From a virus, in the IMG/VR virus record IMGVR_UViG_3300031539_000081, positions 1-44,660 of that record: a DNA stretch of 44,660 nt; one strand, given 5' to 3'. Made by a program: the position numbers and the translations under genes. Positions 16,552-25,479 of this stretch are shown here, piece by piece; within the stretch, counting starts at the first letter, position 1; each line of letters begins with the position of its first letter. The notes below the pieces were generated by a model that ran no database searches, had not been told where the DNA came from, and saw nothing but the letters and a program-made list of their open reading frames with translations.

Positions 16552-17175
16552 TTATTCCGGCCCGAACACCGCGTCGAGTTTACCGCCGCTTTGGCCCGAC
16601 ACCGTATCACCTAGCCCGCCGCCCGTTGCCGGCGCGCCCGACGTGTCGTCGTTCATTGTGAGTTTATCCGCGGGCAACGCGAGCGTGTCGTTGAATTGCA
16701 AGAGCAAGCGCACGCCGCCGGGGTCGGTCGCTTCGAGCAACTCTTCGATCAAGTCAGCATCGCCCGACGTGAGCGGATCTAGCACGGTAACGCGAAGTTG
16801 CGCGGGCGGCTCTTCGCGCAACTTGAACGACTCGCCGTCGACGAGTAACAAGAGCGCAACTTTGATCACGTCTTCGGGCGTCGAGTCGCTCAAGTTGATC
16901 GCGATGCGAGCGCGGATCGACGTTCGATATCGGTTGTCGTCGCTCGTCGTTCTCGGTTGCCCGACTAGATTGCCGATCACGTTCAATTGCACGCCGACCG
17001 CGTTGTCGAGATCTCGTTCGAGAATGATCTCGAAGAGCGCATCTTCGACGTCTTGCAACTGCCGAAGGTAGACTCGGATCAACGCTTCGAGATCGGGCTT
17101 GTTCTGGAATTGCTCGATCAAGCGCGACACGCGCCCCTCGTGATCCGTGAATTGGGTTATGAGTTCGCCCGCCAT
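16552..17175 (-). CDS. DUF2612-like baseplate protein (gpI position)
   Basis: This 207-residue protein is helical in residues 1-130, with ALFEIILERDLDNAVGVQLN, then VIGNLVGQPRT, YRTSIRARIAINLSDSTPED and IKVALLLL. This is the DUF2612 pattern (G-x-Q-L-x-x-I-G, then R and N-x-S). Such proteins follow gpJ in small contractile baseplates and connect it to the fibres. The C-terminus becomes Gly/Asp/Thr-rich. Here it is separated from gpJ by the lysis genes. Confidence 0.75.
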   Translation of the reverse strand: MAGELITQFTDHEGRVSRLIEQFQNKPDLEALIRVYLRQLQDVEDALFEIILERDLDNAVGVQLNVIGNLVGQPRTTSDDNRYRTSIRARIAINLSDSTPEDVIKVALLLLVDGESFKLREEPPAQLRVTVLDPLTSGDADLIEELLEATDPGGVRLLLQFNDTLALPADKLTMNDDTSGAPATGGGLGDTVSGQSGGKLDAVFGPE

Positions 17176-17179
17176 GATC

Positions 17180-17563
17180 TTACCTTGTCGCCAGATAGTG
17201 AACGACGAGCCCGACGATCGCCGACGTGATCAACGTCGTCGCGATCGAGAGCGCCCACCACTTGATCTTGTCGTTCGCCGACGTCGCCTTGTCGAGCGCC
17301 TTCGTTACGATAGCGAGATCGTGTTGCCCGCTCGCGTCGGCGTGCCCTTCGAGTTTCCCGAGTCGCGAGTCGATCGCCCGCAACCGTTGATCGAGAAACT
17401 TGCCGCGCTCTTCGTCACGCGTTTGAACCCGAGCGATCTCGGTTGAGATCTTGCCGAGTTCGGAAACGAGTCGGGCTTGTTCTTCGGGGTTCATGCTTCG
17501 GGGGATCTCAACTTGCGACGACTCGGGCGGGAGTGTTGGAAGTAGCGCGATCGTGTTGCTCAT
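17180..17563 (-). CDS. XhlA-like coiled-coil protein with C-terminal membrane segment
   Basis: This 127-residue protein starts at ATG 17563, overlapping the endolysin stop (ATGA). Residues about 25-75 form a heptad coiled coil (ISTEIARVQTRDEERGKFLD and RLRAIDSRLGKLEG). A single hydrophobic segment, WWALSIATTLITSAIVGLVV, ends the protein. This coiled-coil plus C-terminal anchor resembles XhlA-type holin accessory proteins. It would act in the inner membrane during lysis. It could instead be an inner-membrane spanin-like protein, but the anchor is at the C-terminus rather than the N-terminus. Confidence 0.7.
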   Translation of the reverse strand: MSNTIALLPTLPPESSQVEIPRSMNPEEQARLVSELGKISTEIARVQTRDEERGKFLDQRLRAIDSRLGKLEGHADASGQHDLAIVTKALDKATSANDKIKWWALSIATTLITSAIVGLVVHYLATR

Positions 17564-19167
17564 GCCATCGCCTCTCGAACCATGTCGAGGTATGTCGACA
17601 TGGGAAAGCCACGACCGGGATCGGTGTGGTTGGTTCGCCCCTTGCCCGGCCCGCGCGTTACTTGATAGTGAGTCGTGATCCCGCGCTCGCCTCGAAGCAA
17701 GCCCGCCGCGTCGACGAACACCGTCGGGATATTCCAGCGCGTACAGATCGCCGCGGTGATCTTCGCCGAGCGCGCGAGCATGCGACGCGAGAACGGATCG
17801 AACCATTCGTCGGCCGACTGGCGAGCGAAGCCCGCGTGTTCGAGTTGAATGCCTCGACGGTTCAACCCCGGCGCCGCCCATGCGACGTGCTCTTCGGGCA
17901 CGCACAAGATCGTCGAGTCGTCGTCGAGCGCATAGTGCCACGACGCGCGCGGCGCTCGCGCCCCGCTCGCGCCCCATGCCGCCGTGCGATCCGCCGAGTA
18001 ACTCGCCTCGACGATCTCGATCGTGTGGATCACAACGTTGTCGACGGTCGTTCGGTTGGCTCGTGTGAAGTTGGTCGCGAGCACGGTGTCGGTGATCGCG
18101 CCGTCGGGCTCGTCGCGCTCGACGGGCTCGACGCCGACGGCGCGCCACGACTCGGCGCCGACGACGCCCGTGCCTTCGAGCCCGCGTTCGCGTTGCCAAC
18201 CGATCGTGGCGTTGTGCGTCATGTTGCCGAAGTCGCCGTCGTCGTTCCAAGGGGCGAGCGAGTAGCCCGCCGACAAGAGGATCCGTTGCCAGTCGGCGAC
18301 CGCCTCGCCCTTCGAGCCTCGAAGCAAGAGCGGGCGCGCCTCGCTCGACGGCGGGGCGGGCAAGGTGTCGGGCGGCTCTGAGCGCCCCGCTACGGCGTCG
18401 CGACATTCGGGGTGCACAACGAAGGGCACGGCGCCCGCGGGCGCCACACGGGGCGACGTGGCGCCGGCAAGTGCTAGATCGGCGAGGTTCACCGCCTCGC
18501 CGCCGTGGCGGGCGGCGGTCTTGACGTAAATTCCGCCCATACTGTAATCGAAGAAAGCGCGGTAGGCGTGCGCCCATTGGGCGGGTTGCACGAGCCAACC
18601 CGAGCCCGACGAGTTGCGCGAGCCCCAACCGACGGCGCCGGCGAGGCGCCAACCATACTCGCACGCGTGCCCGGCGCGCACGCCGTCGGCGTCGCCGTAG
18701 GGGTGCAAGACGTAGCACTTGATCGACGCGCTCATGAGCCCGCCGGCGTCGTCGCGAGCGAGCGCGTCGGCGTGCGCTTTGGCGGCGCTCTTCGTCATGC
18801 CGGCGGCGCCGTTCGGCACGCCGAGCAACGACGGCAAGGTGTGCGGGCCGACTTGAACTTGCCGCGCGTCTTCGGCGGCGACGTCCCACAACGCCGGCGT
18901 CGGGCTCATGACGTCGAGCCCGCGCGCTTTGAGTTCGAGCGCGATCAAGTCGACGGCTTCGCCCGAGAGCCCGAGCAAGAACACGTGATCGTCGGGCTCA
19001 CCGATCGCCAGCGGGGCGCGCATGATCTCGAACTCGAAGTCGCCGTCGACGACGGTGATCCAATCGATCACGAAGTCGCCCGCCTCGATCGCTTCGAGGA
19101 TCGCGGCGGTGTAACCGTCGCCGAGTTGCTCGGGCACCTTGTCACGCCACCACGTTGATCCATTCAT
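17560..19167 (-). CDS. modular endolysin: peptidoglycan-binding and amidase domains
   Basis: This 535-residue protein cuts cell-wall peptidoglycan. Residues about 278-345 are a PGBD repeat (LLLRGSKGEAVADWQRILLS, DGDFGNMTHNATIGWQRERG). Residues about 370-535 are an Amidase_2-type domain with VVIHTIE (first Zn His), WHYALDDDSTILCVPEEHVAW and a late TNHTDPG motif (second His and Asp). The first roughly 275 residues are not recognised and hold their own short conserved-looking patches (ALWDVAAEDARQV; SSGSGWLVQPAQW). No signal peptide is visible, so export needs the holin. The protein is long for a phage endolysin. Confidence 0.85.
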   Translation of the reverse strand: MNGSTWWRDKVPEQLGDGYTAAILEAIEAGDFVIDWITVVDGDFEFEIMRAPLAIGEPDDHVFLLGLSGEAVDLIALELKARGLDVMSPTPALWDVAAEDARQVQVGPHTLPSLLGVPNGAAGMTKSAAKAHADALARDDAGGLMSASIKCYVLHPYGDADGVRAGHACEYGWRLAGAVGWGSRNSSGSGWLVQPAQWAHAYRAFFDYSMGGIYVKTAARHGGEAVNLADLALAGATSPRVAPAGAVPFVVHPECRDAVAGRSEPPDTLPAPPSSEARPLLLRGSKGEAVADWQRILLSAGYSLAPWNDDGDFGNMTHNATIGWQRERGLEGTGVVGAESWRAVGVEPVERDEPDGAITDTVLATNFTRANRTTVDNVVIHTIEIVEASYSADRTAAWGASGARAPRASWHYALDDDSTILCVPEEHVAWAAPGLNRRGIQLEHAGFARQSADEWFDPFSRRMLARSAKITAAICTRWNIPTVFVDAAGLLRGERGITTHYQVTRGPGKGRTNHTDPGRGFPMSTYLDMVREAMA

Positions 19168-19748
19168 AGCGCCGCCTTGAACTCGTCGACGGTCGGCAAC
19201 TCGAAGGGCTCGGGCGCGGGCGCGTCGGTCTCGGCGCCGCCGTCGGGCGGGGTCGCCGACGGGATCCCGAGCCCGTCGATCAACTCGCGCGCGTCTTCGT
19301 ATAGCTTCACCGCCTTGTCGCGCTCTTCGCCTTCGACCGCTTCGCGCACCAACTTGATCGCGTCGGCGACCGCCTTCGAGTTGTCGAGGCTAGGGTGCCG
19401 ATCGAAGTAGGCTTGCGACTTCGAGGTGAGCCCGTCGAGGATCGAGAGCGCGTCGCCGACAACGTGCGCGGCTTGCGACGCCTTGCCGAGCACGCCGCCG
19501 CACGACACGAGCACGGGCGAGAGCGCGACGAGCAACACGAGCGCCGCCGTCGAGGCTTTCGCCTTGCCGCTCGGCGGCTTCGCCTTGCCGTTCGGCGTCA
19601 CGAGTTGACGCGTAACGATCGAGAGCACGACGGCGGCGACCGCAAGGATCGCGGCTTGTTGTTCGAGCGACAACTTGAGCCCGAACGAAACGGCGAGAAT
19701 GATCGCCGCTTGCACGGCGCCGAGGATCAAGGCGGGTTCTGTTTTCAT
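19164..19748 (-). CDS. holin-like protein with internal lipoprotein signal
   Basis: This 194-residue protein has hydrophobic segments at about 7-26 and 32-49, like a two-segment holin. After a Lys-rich linker (residues 53-64) comes a third segment ending in a lipobox LVSC|GG (Cys83). The C-terminal 110 residues are helical and acidic, ending in a Pro/Ala-rich tail, like an outer-membrane spanin or its soluble part. The internal GTG at 19601 (codon 50) would start a textbook lipoprotein. Either one gene makes two products or it is a fusion. It overlaps the endolysin gene by 4 bases. Confidence 0.65.
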   Translation of the reverse strand: MKTEPALILGAVQAAIILAVSFGLKLSLEQQAAILAVAAVVLSIVTRQLVTPNGKAKPPSGKAKASTAALVLLVALSPVLVSCGGVLGKASQAAHVVGDALSILDGLTSKSQAYFDRHPSLDNSKAVADAIKLVREAVEGEERDKAVKLYEDARELIDGLGIPSATPPDGGAETDAPAPEPFELPTVDEFKAAL

Positions 19749-19765
19749 GTCTTCGACTTTCGAGG

Positions 19766-20959
19766 TTAGGGAACGGGCAAGATCGATTCGGTCACAAGGA
19801 TCCGTGAGGTGTCGAAGCGCGCGATCTCGCGCGCGGCGATCGGCAAGTTGACGATCGTTACAGGAAACGCCGCGAAGCCGAGTTGCGTCGAGGTGACGTC
19901 GAAGATCCCCGGAAACGCCATAGCGGTTTCAGTGATCTTGTTTGCGATCACGTCGCGCCCGAGCAACAAGTCGGTGTTGTTCAACGCAACGATCGCGGCT
20001 TCGAGCGCCGCCGATCCGGCGTAACCCGTCGCAATATTCACCGACACGAAGATCTCGATCCACACCTCGCGCTCGGTCGGTCGCGAGAACCCGATCGGGT
20101 GAAACGCGCCGATCGTGTCGGTTGCGATCCCCGACTCCAACCCGAACGCGAGCACGCCGGCGGGCTTAGTGTCCCATATGAGTTGAGCGATCTCGGCGTT
20201 CGTCAATACGGGCGGCGTGCCGTCGAACACAACGACTTCGATCGAGTGAGGCGGCAAGCCCGTGATCGGATCGGTTATGTCGGTTGTGTTCTCGAAGACG
20301 CTCACTTGTTGCACGCCTTCGTCGGCGAGCACGTCGGCGCGGATCGCGTCGAGCGTTGCCGAGCCCGTCGCGCGCAACTCCTCTTCGCGGCGTTGCCGCA
20401 ACTCGGCGTCGGTGTCGATCTCTTTGCCGGGCACGGCGTCGAGCGGGTTCGTAACCGTGTTCCAACCGACGACGGGCGTCGAGATCACGGTGATCGTTCC
20501 CGCGTTTGCGATCGTCGCGCCGGCGAACTCGGCTTCGAACTCGACCGACTGAACACCGCCGATCGAAGTGAAGTCGACGACGGGCGACCAACGGTTGTCG
20601 GGATCGCCGACGACGTTCGCGAAGTGTGTGCCCGCCGTGAGCACGGCGGCGGCGTCGACGTCGACGTCGAGGCTAACGCGCGACTTGGTTGCGCCCTCGC
20701 GTAGCGTGCCCGTGAGCGCCGAGAGTTTCTCAAGTAAGAAACCCTCGGCGGCGTCGGGGTTGAAACCGTTATAGGCAACTTGCGCAACCTCCCACACCTC
20801 ACGAAGTTGTGCCGCGAAGATCCCGTTTAGTTGCCCGAGCGGTTCGTCGGGCGCCGTGTTCAACGTCGCGTCGATCTCGGCTTTCTCTTGCGTCGACAAC
20901 TCGTCGAGGATCTCTTCGATCGTTTTGATCTGCAAACCTGTAGCGTCGACGAAGGGCAT
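19766..20959 (-). CDS. baseplate wedge protein, gpJ family
   Basis: This 397-residue protein opens MPFVDATGLQIKTIEEILDE and contains the gpJ-like block DTDAELRQRREEELRATGSA with following LADEGVQQVSVFENTTD, the signature of baseplate J proteins of Mu and P2. In the virion it links the central hub to the outer baseplate. It overlaps the upstream wedge gene by one base (TAATG). Confidence 0.9.
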   Translation of the reverse strand: MPFVDATGLQIKTIEEILDELSTQEKAEIDATLNTAPDEPLGQLNGIFAAQLREVWEVAQVAYNGFNPDAAEGFLLEKLSALTGTLREGATKSRVSLDVDVDAAAVLTAGTHFANVVGDPDNRWSPVVDFTSIGGVQSVEFEAEFAGATIANAGTITVISTPVVGWNTVTNPLDAVPGKEIDTDAELRQRREEELRATGSATLDAIRADVLADEGVQQVSVFENTTDITDPITGLPPHSIEVVVFDGTPPVLTNAEIAQLIWDTKPAGVLAFGLESGIATDTIGAFHPIGFSRPTEREVWIEIFVSVNIATGYAGSAALEAAIVALNNTDLLLGRDVIANKITETAMAFPGIFDVTSTQLGFAAFPVTIVNLPIAAREIARFDTSRILVTESILPVP

Positions 20960-21441
20960 TAGAAAAGATCTCCCGCGCGATCGGTGAGTGTGATTATGAA
21001 CTCGTCGGGTTGCGCGCGAAACACGACGCCGGCGGTCAAGACGATCTCAAGAGGATCGACGACGAACGATCGAGCGCCCTTGTTGAATGTCGTCGTCATG
21101 CGAGCAACCGATTGCACGCCGGGCGTCGAGAGGATCGCTTGTCGGAAGATCGATTGCACAAGACTAATATCGGGGTTCTTGACGAACACCGCTTCGAAGT
21201 ATGGGATCCCTTGCCGGGTATCGAGAAACCATTCGCCCTTAAAGAACTTCAAACGCGACACGAGCCGCAAGCGGATCGCCTCGACGCCGCGCACGACGCG
21301 AGGCGGGATCTCAATATCGCCCGTCGCCTCGACGCGAGCGAGCGTTGCATACGGCAAGAGCCCGTCGAGATCGCCGTCGGCGCTCGTGACGACAAGGGGC
21401 GGTGTTATCGAGAGCGGGAAACTATAAGAGGGTAGGGGCAT
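20959..21441 (-). CDS. gp46/gp25-like baseplate wedge protein
   Basis: This 160-residue protein starts at ATG 21441, just past the upstream stop. The block GEWFLDTRQGIPYFEAVFVK, then PDISLVQSIFRQAILSTPGV, matches Mu gp46 and related gp25/LysM-like wedge proteins that precede gpJ. It stabilises the sheath-baseplate junction. In-frame ATG codons lie further upstream but would run back into the previous gene. Confidence 0.8.
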   Translation of the reverse strand: MPLPSYSFPLSITPPLVVTSADGDLDGLLPYATLARVEATGDIEIPPRVVRGVEAIRLRLVSRLKFFKGEWFLDTRQGIPYFEAVFVKNPDISLVQSIFRQAILSTPGVQSVARMTTTFNKGARSFVVDPLEIVLTAGVVFRAQPDEFIITLTDRAGDLF

Positions 21442-21443
21442 GG

Positions 21444-21860
21444 TTAACTCGCTTCGTTCCCGCTCGTGTCGACGGCGAACACCTCGAACGTCGGCGGCGT
21501 AGTCCAACCGCCGTTACGTTTCACAATGAAACGAAAGCCGCCGGCGATCGAAGCGCGTGTCGATAGGTTCGAGAATTGACCGCGAAACGAGAACCCGTCG
21601 TGAACGACGCACGGCTCGCCGGCGAGCGTGACGATCACGATCACGCGACGAAGTAACGACACGTTGTCGAGCACGTCGAATTGCACGGCGTCGGATCGCG
21701 AGAGCGGCGTGCCGACGGCGGGCACGAAGTTCTCGATCGTCGGCGGCGTCGTGTCGCCGCCGGCGCCGAGCGAATAGAACGATCCATCGAGCAGCCCTTC
21801 GAGCAAGGTGCCCGAAGCGACGTCGCTCAAGTCGTAAAGTGATCCGTTTTGATCTGCCAT
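21444..21860 (-). CDS. Ig-like structural protein
   Basis: This 138-residue protein has a central block (TTPPTIENFVPAVGTPLSRS, AVQFDVLDNVSLLRRVIVIV, FEVFAVDTSGN) that reads as a bacterial/phage Ig-like domain with the typical 'D-x-S-G-N' ending. The first 30 residues are a separate, flexible leader. Ig-like modules decorate phage tails and bind surface sugars. It lies between an unidentified virion protein and the wedge, so it is likely a baseplate decoration. Confidence 0.65.
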   Translation of the reverse strand: MADQNGSLYDLSDVASGTLLEGLLDGSFYSLGAGGDTTPPTIENFVPAVGTPLSRSDAVQFDVLDNVSLLRRVIVIVTLAGEPCVVHDGFSFRGQFSNLSTRASIAGGFRFIVKRNGGWTTPPTFEVFAVDTSGNEAS

Positions 21861-21864
21861 GTCT

Positions 21865-22854
21865 TCACGCGATCAACATTGTCGAACCGTCGCCGACCCA
21901 CGGCACGATCAAGTCGCCGACTGTTACGAATTGCCGCGTTAGATCCGCGGGGTATGCGTCGCCGTCGGCGGGGTTCGTCGAGCCCCACCAAAGATCGAAC
22001 ACCTCGCCGTGACGCCCGCGTGAACCGGCGAGCGTCGAGAACAATCCGATCGGAAAAAACGGCCACGCGTTGCCGTCGAGATCGTTCGCCCACGTTTGCG
22101 TTTGCCCGAGCATGCTCGACACCGCGCCCTCGCTAGTGAGATAGAGCGAGTTCACCACGCCGCCGGCGCGGCTTCGAGTGACCGTGTTTATGTCGTTCAA
22201 GTGTGAATAGCTCGGCGTGTACGCCGTCGCGGCGTAATAGTTGACGGGCGCGACGCAAAGCCACGGCGGCGACCAACCCGAAACGGGTAGTTTCGGTTTC
22301 TCGATCGCCATAAGCATACGGATCACGCCGGCAACGTAGATCCACCAACGAGTGCAATCGCCGTCGTCGCTCATTTGCATATGTAGAATGCCGGGGTTCA
22401 CGGTGAGATCCAACCCCGCCGCCCATTGGTGTCGGTTGGCCGTCGCGCTCGTGTCGATCTCGTCGGCGGCGGTCGGTCGGTTCGTCGCCGTGCCGCCAGT
22501 GAAGCCGACCGCCTCACTAATAAACGAACTCATGATCGTAGATTGCCCGCCGCCGCTCTTTATGCACTCGACGCAAAACTCGATCCCGAGCGCGGCGTTT
22601 GCGAGCACGATCCACGAATGGTTCGCGCCGGCGTTGTCGTGCACGTTGCAAGCGAGCGCCGAGATCCACAAGTCGACGCCGACGTTGCCCACACCGTCGC
22701 TTGAACTAACGACCGTCCAAGGCGACGAGCCCGCCGTCGTTAGGAACGTTTTCCACTGGAACATGAGTTCGCCATATCCGACGAACGTGCCGCCGACGGC
22801 GATCGAATTGTTCACGTCGAAGTTCCAAGTTTTCGTGAGTACAGGTAGCGCCAT
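21865..22854 (-). CDS. hypothetical virion protein between spike and wedge genes
   Basis: This 329-residue protein starts at ATG 22854, preceded by a ribosome site AAGGATCA. It opens MALPVLTKTWNFDVNNSIAV, an opening I associate with phage structural proteins of unassigned function. It is beta-rich with many Trp and Tyr residues, and no transmembrane segment or enzyme motif is evident. A slot between spike and wedge genes suggests a baseplate-attached accessory or adhesin. Confidence 0.65.
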   Translation of the reverse strand: MALPVLTKTWNFDVNNSIAVGGTFVGYGELMFQWKTFLTTAGSSPWTVVSSSDGVGNVGVDLWISALACNVHDNAGANHSWIVLANAALGIEFCVECIKSGGGQSTIMSSFISEAVGFTGGTATNRPTAADEIDTSATANRHQWAAGLDLTVNPGILHMQMSDDGDCTRWWIYVAGVIRMLMAIEKPKLPVSGWSPPWLCVAPVNYYAATAYTPSYSHLNDINTVTRSRAGGVVNSLYLTSEGAVSSMLGQTQTWANDLDGNAWPFFPIGLFSTLAGSRGRHGEVFDLWWGSTNPADGDAYPADLTRQFVTVGDLIVPWVGDGSTMLIA

Positions 22855-22865
22855 GATCGTGATCC

Positions 22866-23531
22866 TTATTCGCTCTTGAGTTTCGTCGCGGCCATGCTCG
22901 GCGGCGTGCCAACCGCCGTCCAACCCGCAACCGCTAGCTTCGCTTTCACGTCGGCGGCGCCGCCCGGACCGATCGCGATCGTCGCCGCTGATATCGCCGT
23001 TACCATCTCAAAGAACCGCAACGAGACAAGGTTCGAGAGTGCAACGAACTCACTCGCGCCCGCGCCGACCGTGAGGTGTGTCGCCGGCGGGTTCACCTCG
23101 ACGACGGCGGCGGCGGGGTTCGTTGGCAACACGTCGCCGTCGGGCGCCACGCCGGGGATCGCGACGGCGTGCGACAAGTCGTGCCGCCGAAGATCGCCGG
23201 GGTCGGCGACGTCGCCCGACTGGCGCCAGTTGCCGATCGCCGACGAGCAAAAGATCACGAGCACGTGATCACCTTTCGCGATCGGCCACGTTGCCGAGAA
23301 CGCCGCCGAGCGCGGGAACAACACGGGCACGTTCGGCAACACGGGCAACTCTTCGTGTTGCGTGTTGCCGACGCTATCAGTGATCGCGCGGCGCACCATT
23401 GGCAACACGTCGGCGGTTTGCGTCGCGGCGTTGTATGTCTCGACGCGGCAAGGCAAGGCAACGTGCACGTCGAGCAAGCGTGAGTCGATCCCCTTGCGAA
23501 TGATCTCGGCGAGTGTGGGTTCGGCGCTCAT
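22866..23531 (-). CDS. baseplate spike protein (Gp138/Mu gp45-like)
   Basis: This 221-residue protein has residues 22-50 reading VHVALPCRVETYNAATQTAD followed by VLPMV, the OB-fold opening of Gp138/gp45 spike proteins. A Gly-rich, repeat-like beta stretch (about 125-165) and a short helical C-terminus follow. It would form the membrane-piercing trimer at the tail tip. It sits between the hub and wedge genes, as in Pam3 and Mu. Confidence 0.8.
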   Translation of the reverse strand: MSAEPTLAEIIRKGIDSRLLDVHVALPCRVETYNAATQTADVLPMVRRAITDSVGNTQHEELPVLPNVPVLFPRSAAFSATWPIAKGDHVLVIFCSSAIGNWRQSGDVADPGDLRRHDLSHAVAIPGVAPDGDVLPTNPAAAVVEVNPPATHLTVGAGASEFVALSNLVSLRFFEMVTAISAATIAIGPGGAADVKAKLAVAGWTAVGTPPSMAATKLKSE

Positions 23532-23534
23532 GAG

Positions 23535-24422
23535 TCAACCAAGTTTCTTTGCTTCGAGATCGATATACCAATTCTCGGCGGCGGTGTTTCCCGAGTAGTT
23601 GCAAGTCTCGACGCGGTAGTTGCCCGAGAGCCGCTCGCTTTCCAACACGAGCAAGCGCCCCGGAAAGATATCGGGGATCATGAGCGACTGAGCGGTGAGA
23701 ACCCCGGCGACGTCGATCGACGGCGTGCCGACGAGCCCGGTGTCGGGCGTGAGTAGCGTCGCCGTCGCGGCGAGCGGCGCGGCATTCTGCAACAACTGCA
23801 ACGCGCCCTCTTGGATCGACCATTCAAAACCGAGCGATTGCGCGATCCGATTCATAACTTGCGACGCCGAGCCCGAGAGCACGCCGCCTTGCGGGAACAA
23901 CAACGGCGCGCTCGCGAGCGCGGCGGCGGCGGTCGACAAGTTGCCCGCGTTCACGCCGAGCGCCTTTTGCACTTGAGCGATCACGCTCGCGTTCGGTGTG
24001 CCTTTCGCGATCGAAAGGTTCACGCGTGATCGTTGATACTCTTTCTCGCCGTCGCCCGAACCGAGCGTCGTGATCAAGTCGGCGCCTTCGCGTGTCGTAT
24101 AAGCAACGCGCAACGTGCCCGAGTAGATCAACGAGGTTTGCTCTTCGTAGCCCGCCTCGATCGTGCACGCGATCCCCGGCGGCGGCTTCGGCGGCGGCTC
24201 GCCTTTCGCAACCGATCCCGGCAACGTTCCCTTGTCTTCGAGCGCCGAGCGGTTGTCGGCGTTCAAATTCCAGATCTGGATCTCGGCGGTGTTCGGCTCG
24301 GGTTTCAAAGAACGCACAACCGAGAACGAGAGATCGAGCGAGTTGCCCGGCGAAGCGGGATCGACGACGAGTTCGATCGTATCGACGACGACTCGCGCGG
24401 CGCGCTTAAATAGCAACGTCAT
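23535..24422 (-). CDS. baseplate hub protein (gp27/gp44-like)
   Basis: This 295-residue protein has a first strand block (IELVVDPASPGNSLDLSFSV, AEIQIWNLN, CTIEAGYEEQTSLIYSGTLR) that is typical of phage hub proteins, followed by GDGEKEYQRSRVNLSIAKGT and a helix-rich middle. Such proteins form the ring through which the tube and spike pass. ATG 24422 overlaps the neighbour by 4 bases. Confidence 0.75.
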   Translation of the reverse strand: MTLLFKRAARVVVDTIELVVDPASPGNSLDLSFSVVRSLKPEPNTAEIQIWNLNADNRSALEDKGTLPGSVAKGEPPPKPPPGIACTIEAGYEEQTSLIYSGTLRVAYTTREGADLITTLGSGDGEKEYQRSRVNLSIAKGTPNASVIAQVQKALGVNAGNLSTAAAALASAPLLFPQGGVLSGSASQVMNRIAQSLGFEWSIQEGALQLLQNAAPLAATATLLTPDTGLVGTPSIDVAGVLTAQSLMIPDIFPGRLLVLESERLSGNYRVETCNYSGNTAAENWYIDLEAKKLG

Positions 24423-24760
24423 GCGAACTCGCTCAAGTCTTCGTCGCTCTTGTAATAGAACAACCGAACGCGCGTGCCGAAGTCGCGGAACGTCGGCGGC
24501 TTGCCGCCGCTTTCAAGATCGATCGGGATCAACTCGCCCGGCGGCAAGTCGGGGTTGAAATGCTGGCGAGTGAGCAAGCCCCAATTCGAGATCACTTTGA
24601 CGCCGAGTAACACGTTGTCTTCGTCTTGGTTCTTGATCGACATGTAGAACCGTTGCTCACGGTGCGACCAATCGAACCGAAACAAATAGTCGCGATCCTC
24701 AAGACGAACGCGCTCTTGATACAACGGCTCGCCGGGAAACACGGGAACGATCAACGGCAT
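24419..24760 (-). CDS. baseplate plug protein (Pam3 gp18-like)
   Basis: This 113-residue protein starts at ATG 24760, overlapping the previous stop by one base. It opens with MPLIVPVFPGEPLYQERVRL, and later has RDYLFRFDWSHREQRFYMSI and VLLGVKVISNWGLLTRQHF, the strand pattern of small phage baseplate plug proteins (cyanophage Pam3 gp18). In those phages it closes the channel between tube and hub. Its order (Dit-like, plug, hub, spike) is exactly that of such baseplates. Confidence 0.75.
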   Translation of the reverse strand: MPLIVPVFPGEPLYQERVRLEDRDYLFRFDWSHREQRFYMSIKNQDEDNVLLGVKVISNWGLLTRQHFNPDLPPGELIPIDLESGGKPPTFRDFGTRVRLFYYKSDEDLSEFA

Positions 24761-25479
24761 TAGATCAACCCCAACGCTTTCGCTTGCTCGAAGGCGATCG
24801 AGCCGCTCTTCGCCTTGTCTTCGCCCTCGCCCGGCGGCTTCGCGCCTTGCCCGCCCTTGTTCTGCAACGGGATCCCGCCGGGCACGTCGTCTTGTGGAAC
24901 GGGCGGCGCTTCGACCTTGCCCGACTCGACGACACGCAAGCGGCGCACGTCGATCCCGAACGCGACGCCGGCGTCGCCCGCCGAGCGCGGCGCGGCGACA
25001 CGTTCGATCACCATGCTTTCGTAGAACCGGATCGGTGTGATGATACGAAGCAACACGCCGTTCGTCTGCAACTCGCGCAACACCTCGTATGTTTCCCAAA
25101 TAGCGTTGAACGGCGCCGAGAACGTGAGCACGTTCACCGTTTGATCCGCCGGCCCGAAGAGCGAGCCGAGCGCTTGAATGCCGGCGCGATACAACGCGCC
25201 GGGCGTCGGCTCGACGGGGATCGTGTATGTCGCCGGCGTGATCTTGATCGCCGAGATCGCGCCGCGTTGCGTGATCGGGTTCGGAAAGATCGGTTGGTTC
25301 GACGTGTATGCCGTGAGCGACAAGCGGTCGGGCAACGGGCGAATGTGGTCGCTAATGTTCGCGCCGACTTCGACGGGGTGATCCGTGACCTCGGCAACGC
25401 TTTCGTGGTTCTCGCTCTCGATCACGTCGAACGTAATGATCCGGCCCGAGTCGTCGTCGGGCAAAAGGAATGCCGTCAT
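24760..25479 (-). CDS. Dit-like tail protein
   Basis: This 239-residue protein has an N-terminal block (ESENHESVAEVTDHPVEVGA, DHIRPLPDRLSLTAYTSNQP) that matches the Dit-like tail protein N-terminal domain, usually directly after the tape measure as here. The last 50 residues are a charged, Gly/Pro-rich tail (GGIPLQNKGGQGAKPPGEG). It connects tube end and hub. The gene overlaps the tape measure by 4 bases. Confidence 0.8.
   Translation of the reverse strand: MTAFLLPDDDSGRIITFDVIESENHESVAEVTDHPVEVGANISDHIRPLPDRLSLTAYTSNQPIFPNPITQRGAISAIKITPATYTIPVEPTPGALYRAGIQALGSLFGPADQTVNVLTFSAPFNAIWETYEVLRELQTNGVLLRIITPIRFYESMVIERVAAPRSAGDAGVAFGIDVRRLRVVESGKVEAPPVPQDDVPGGIPLQNKGGQGAKPPGEGEDKAKSGSIAFEQAKALGLI

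Noticed and set aside
17180-18889. 569-residue minus-strand open frame covering the endolysin gene
   Set aside because: Only the last 127 codons (from ATG 17563) have protein-like sequence. The rest is Arg-rich antiframe of the endolysin gene, caused by the high G+C content.
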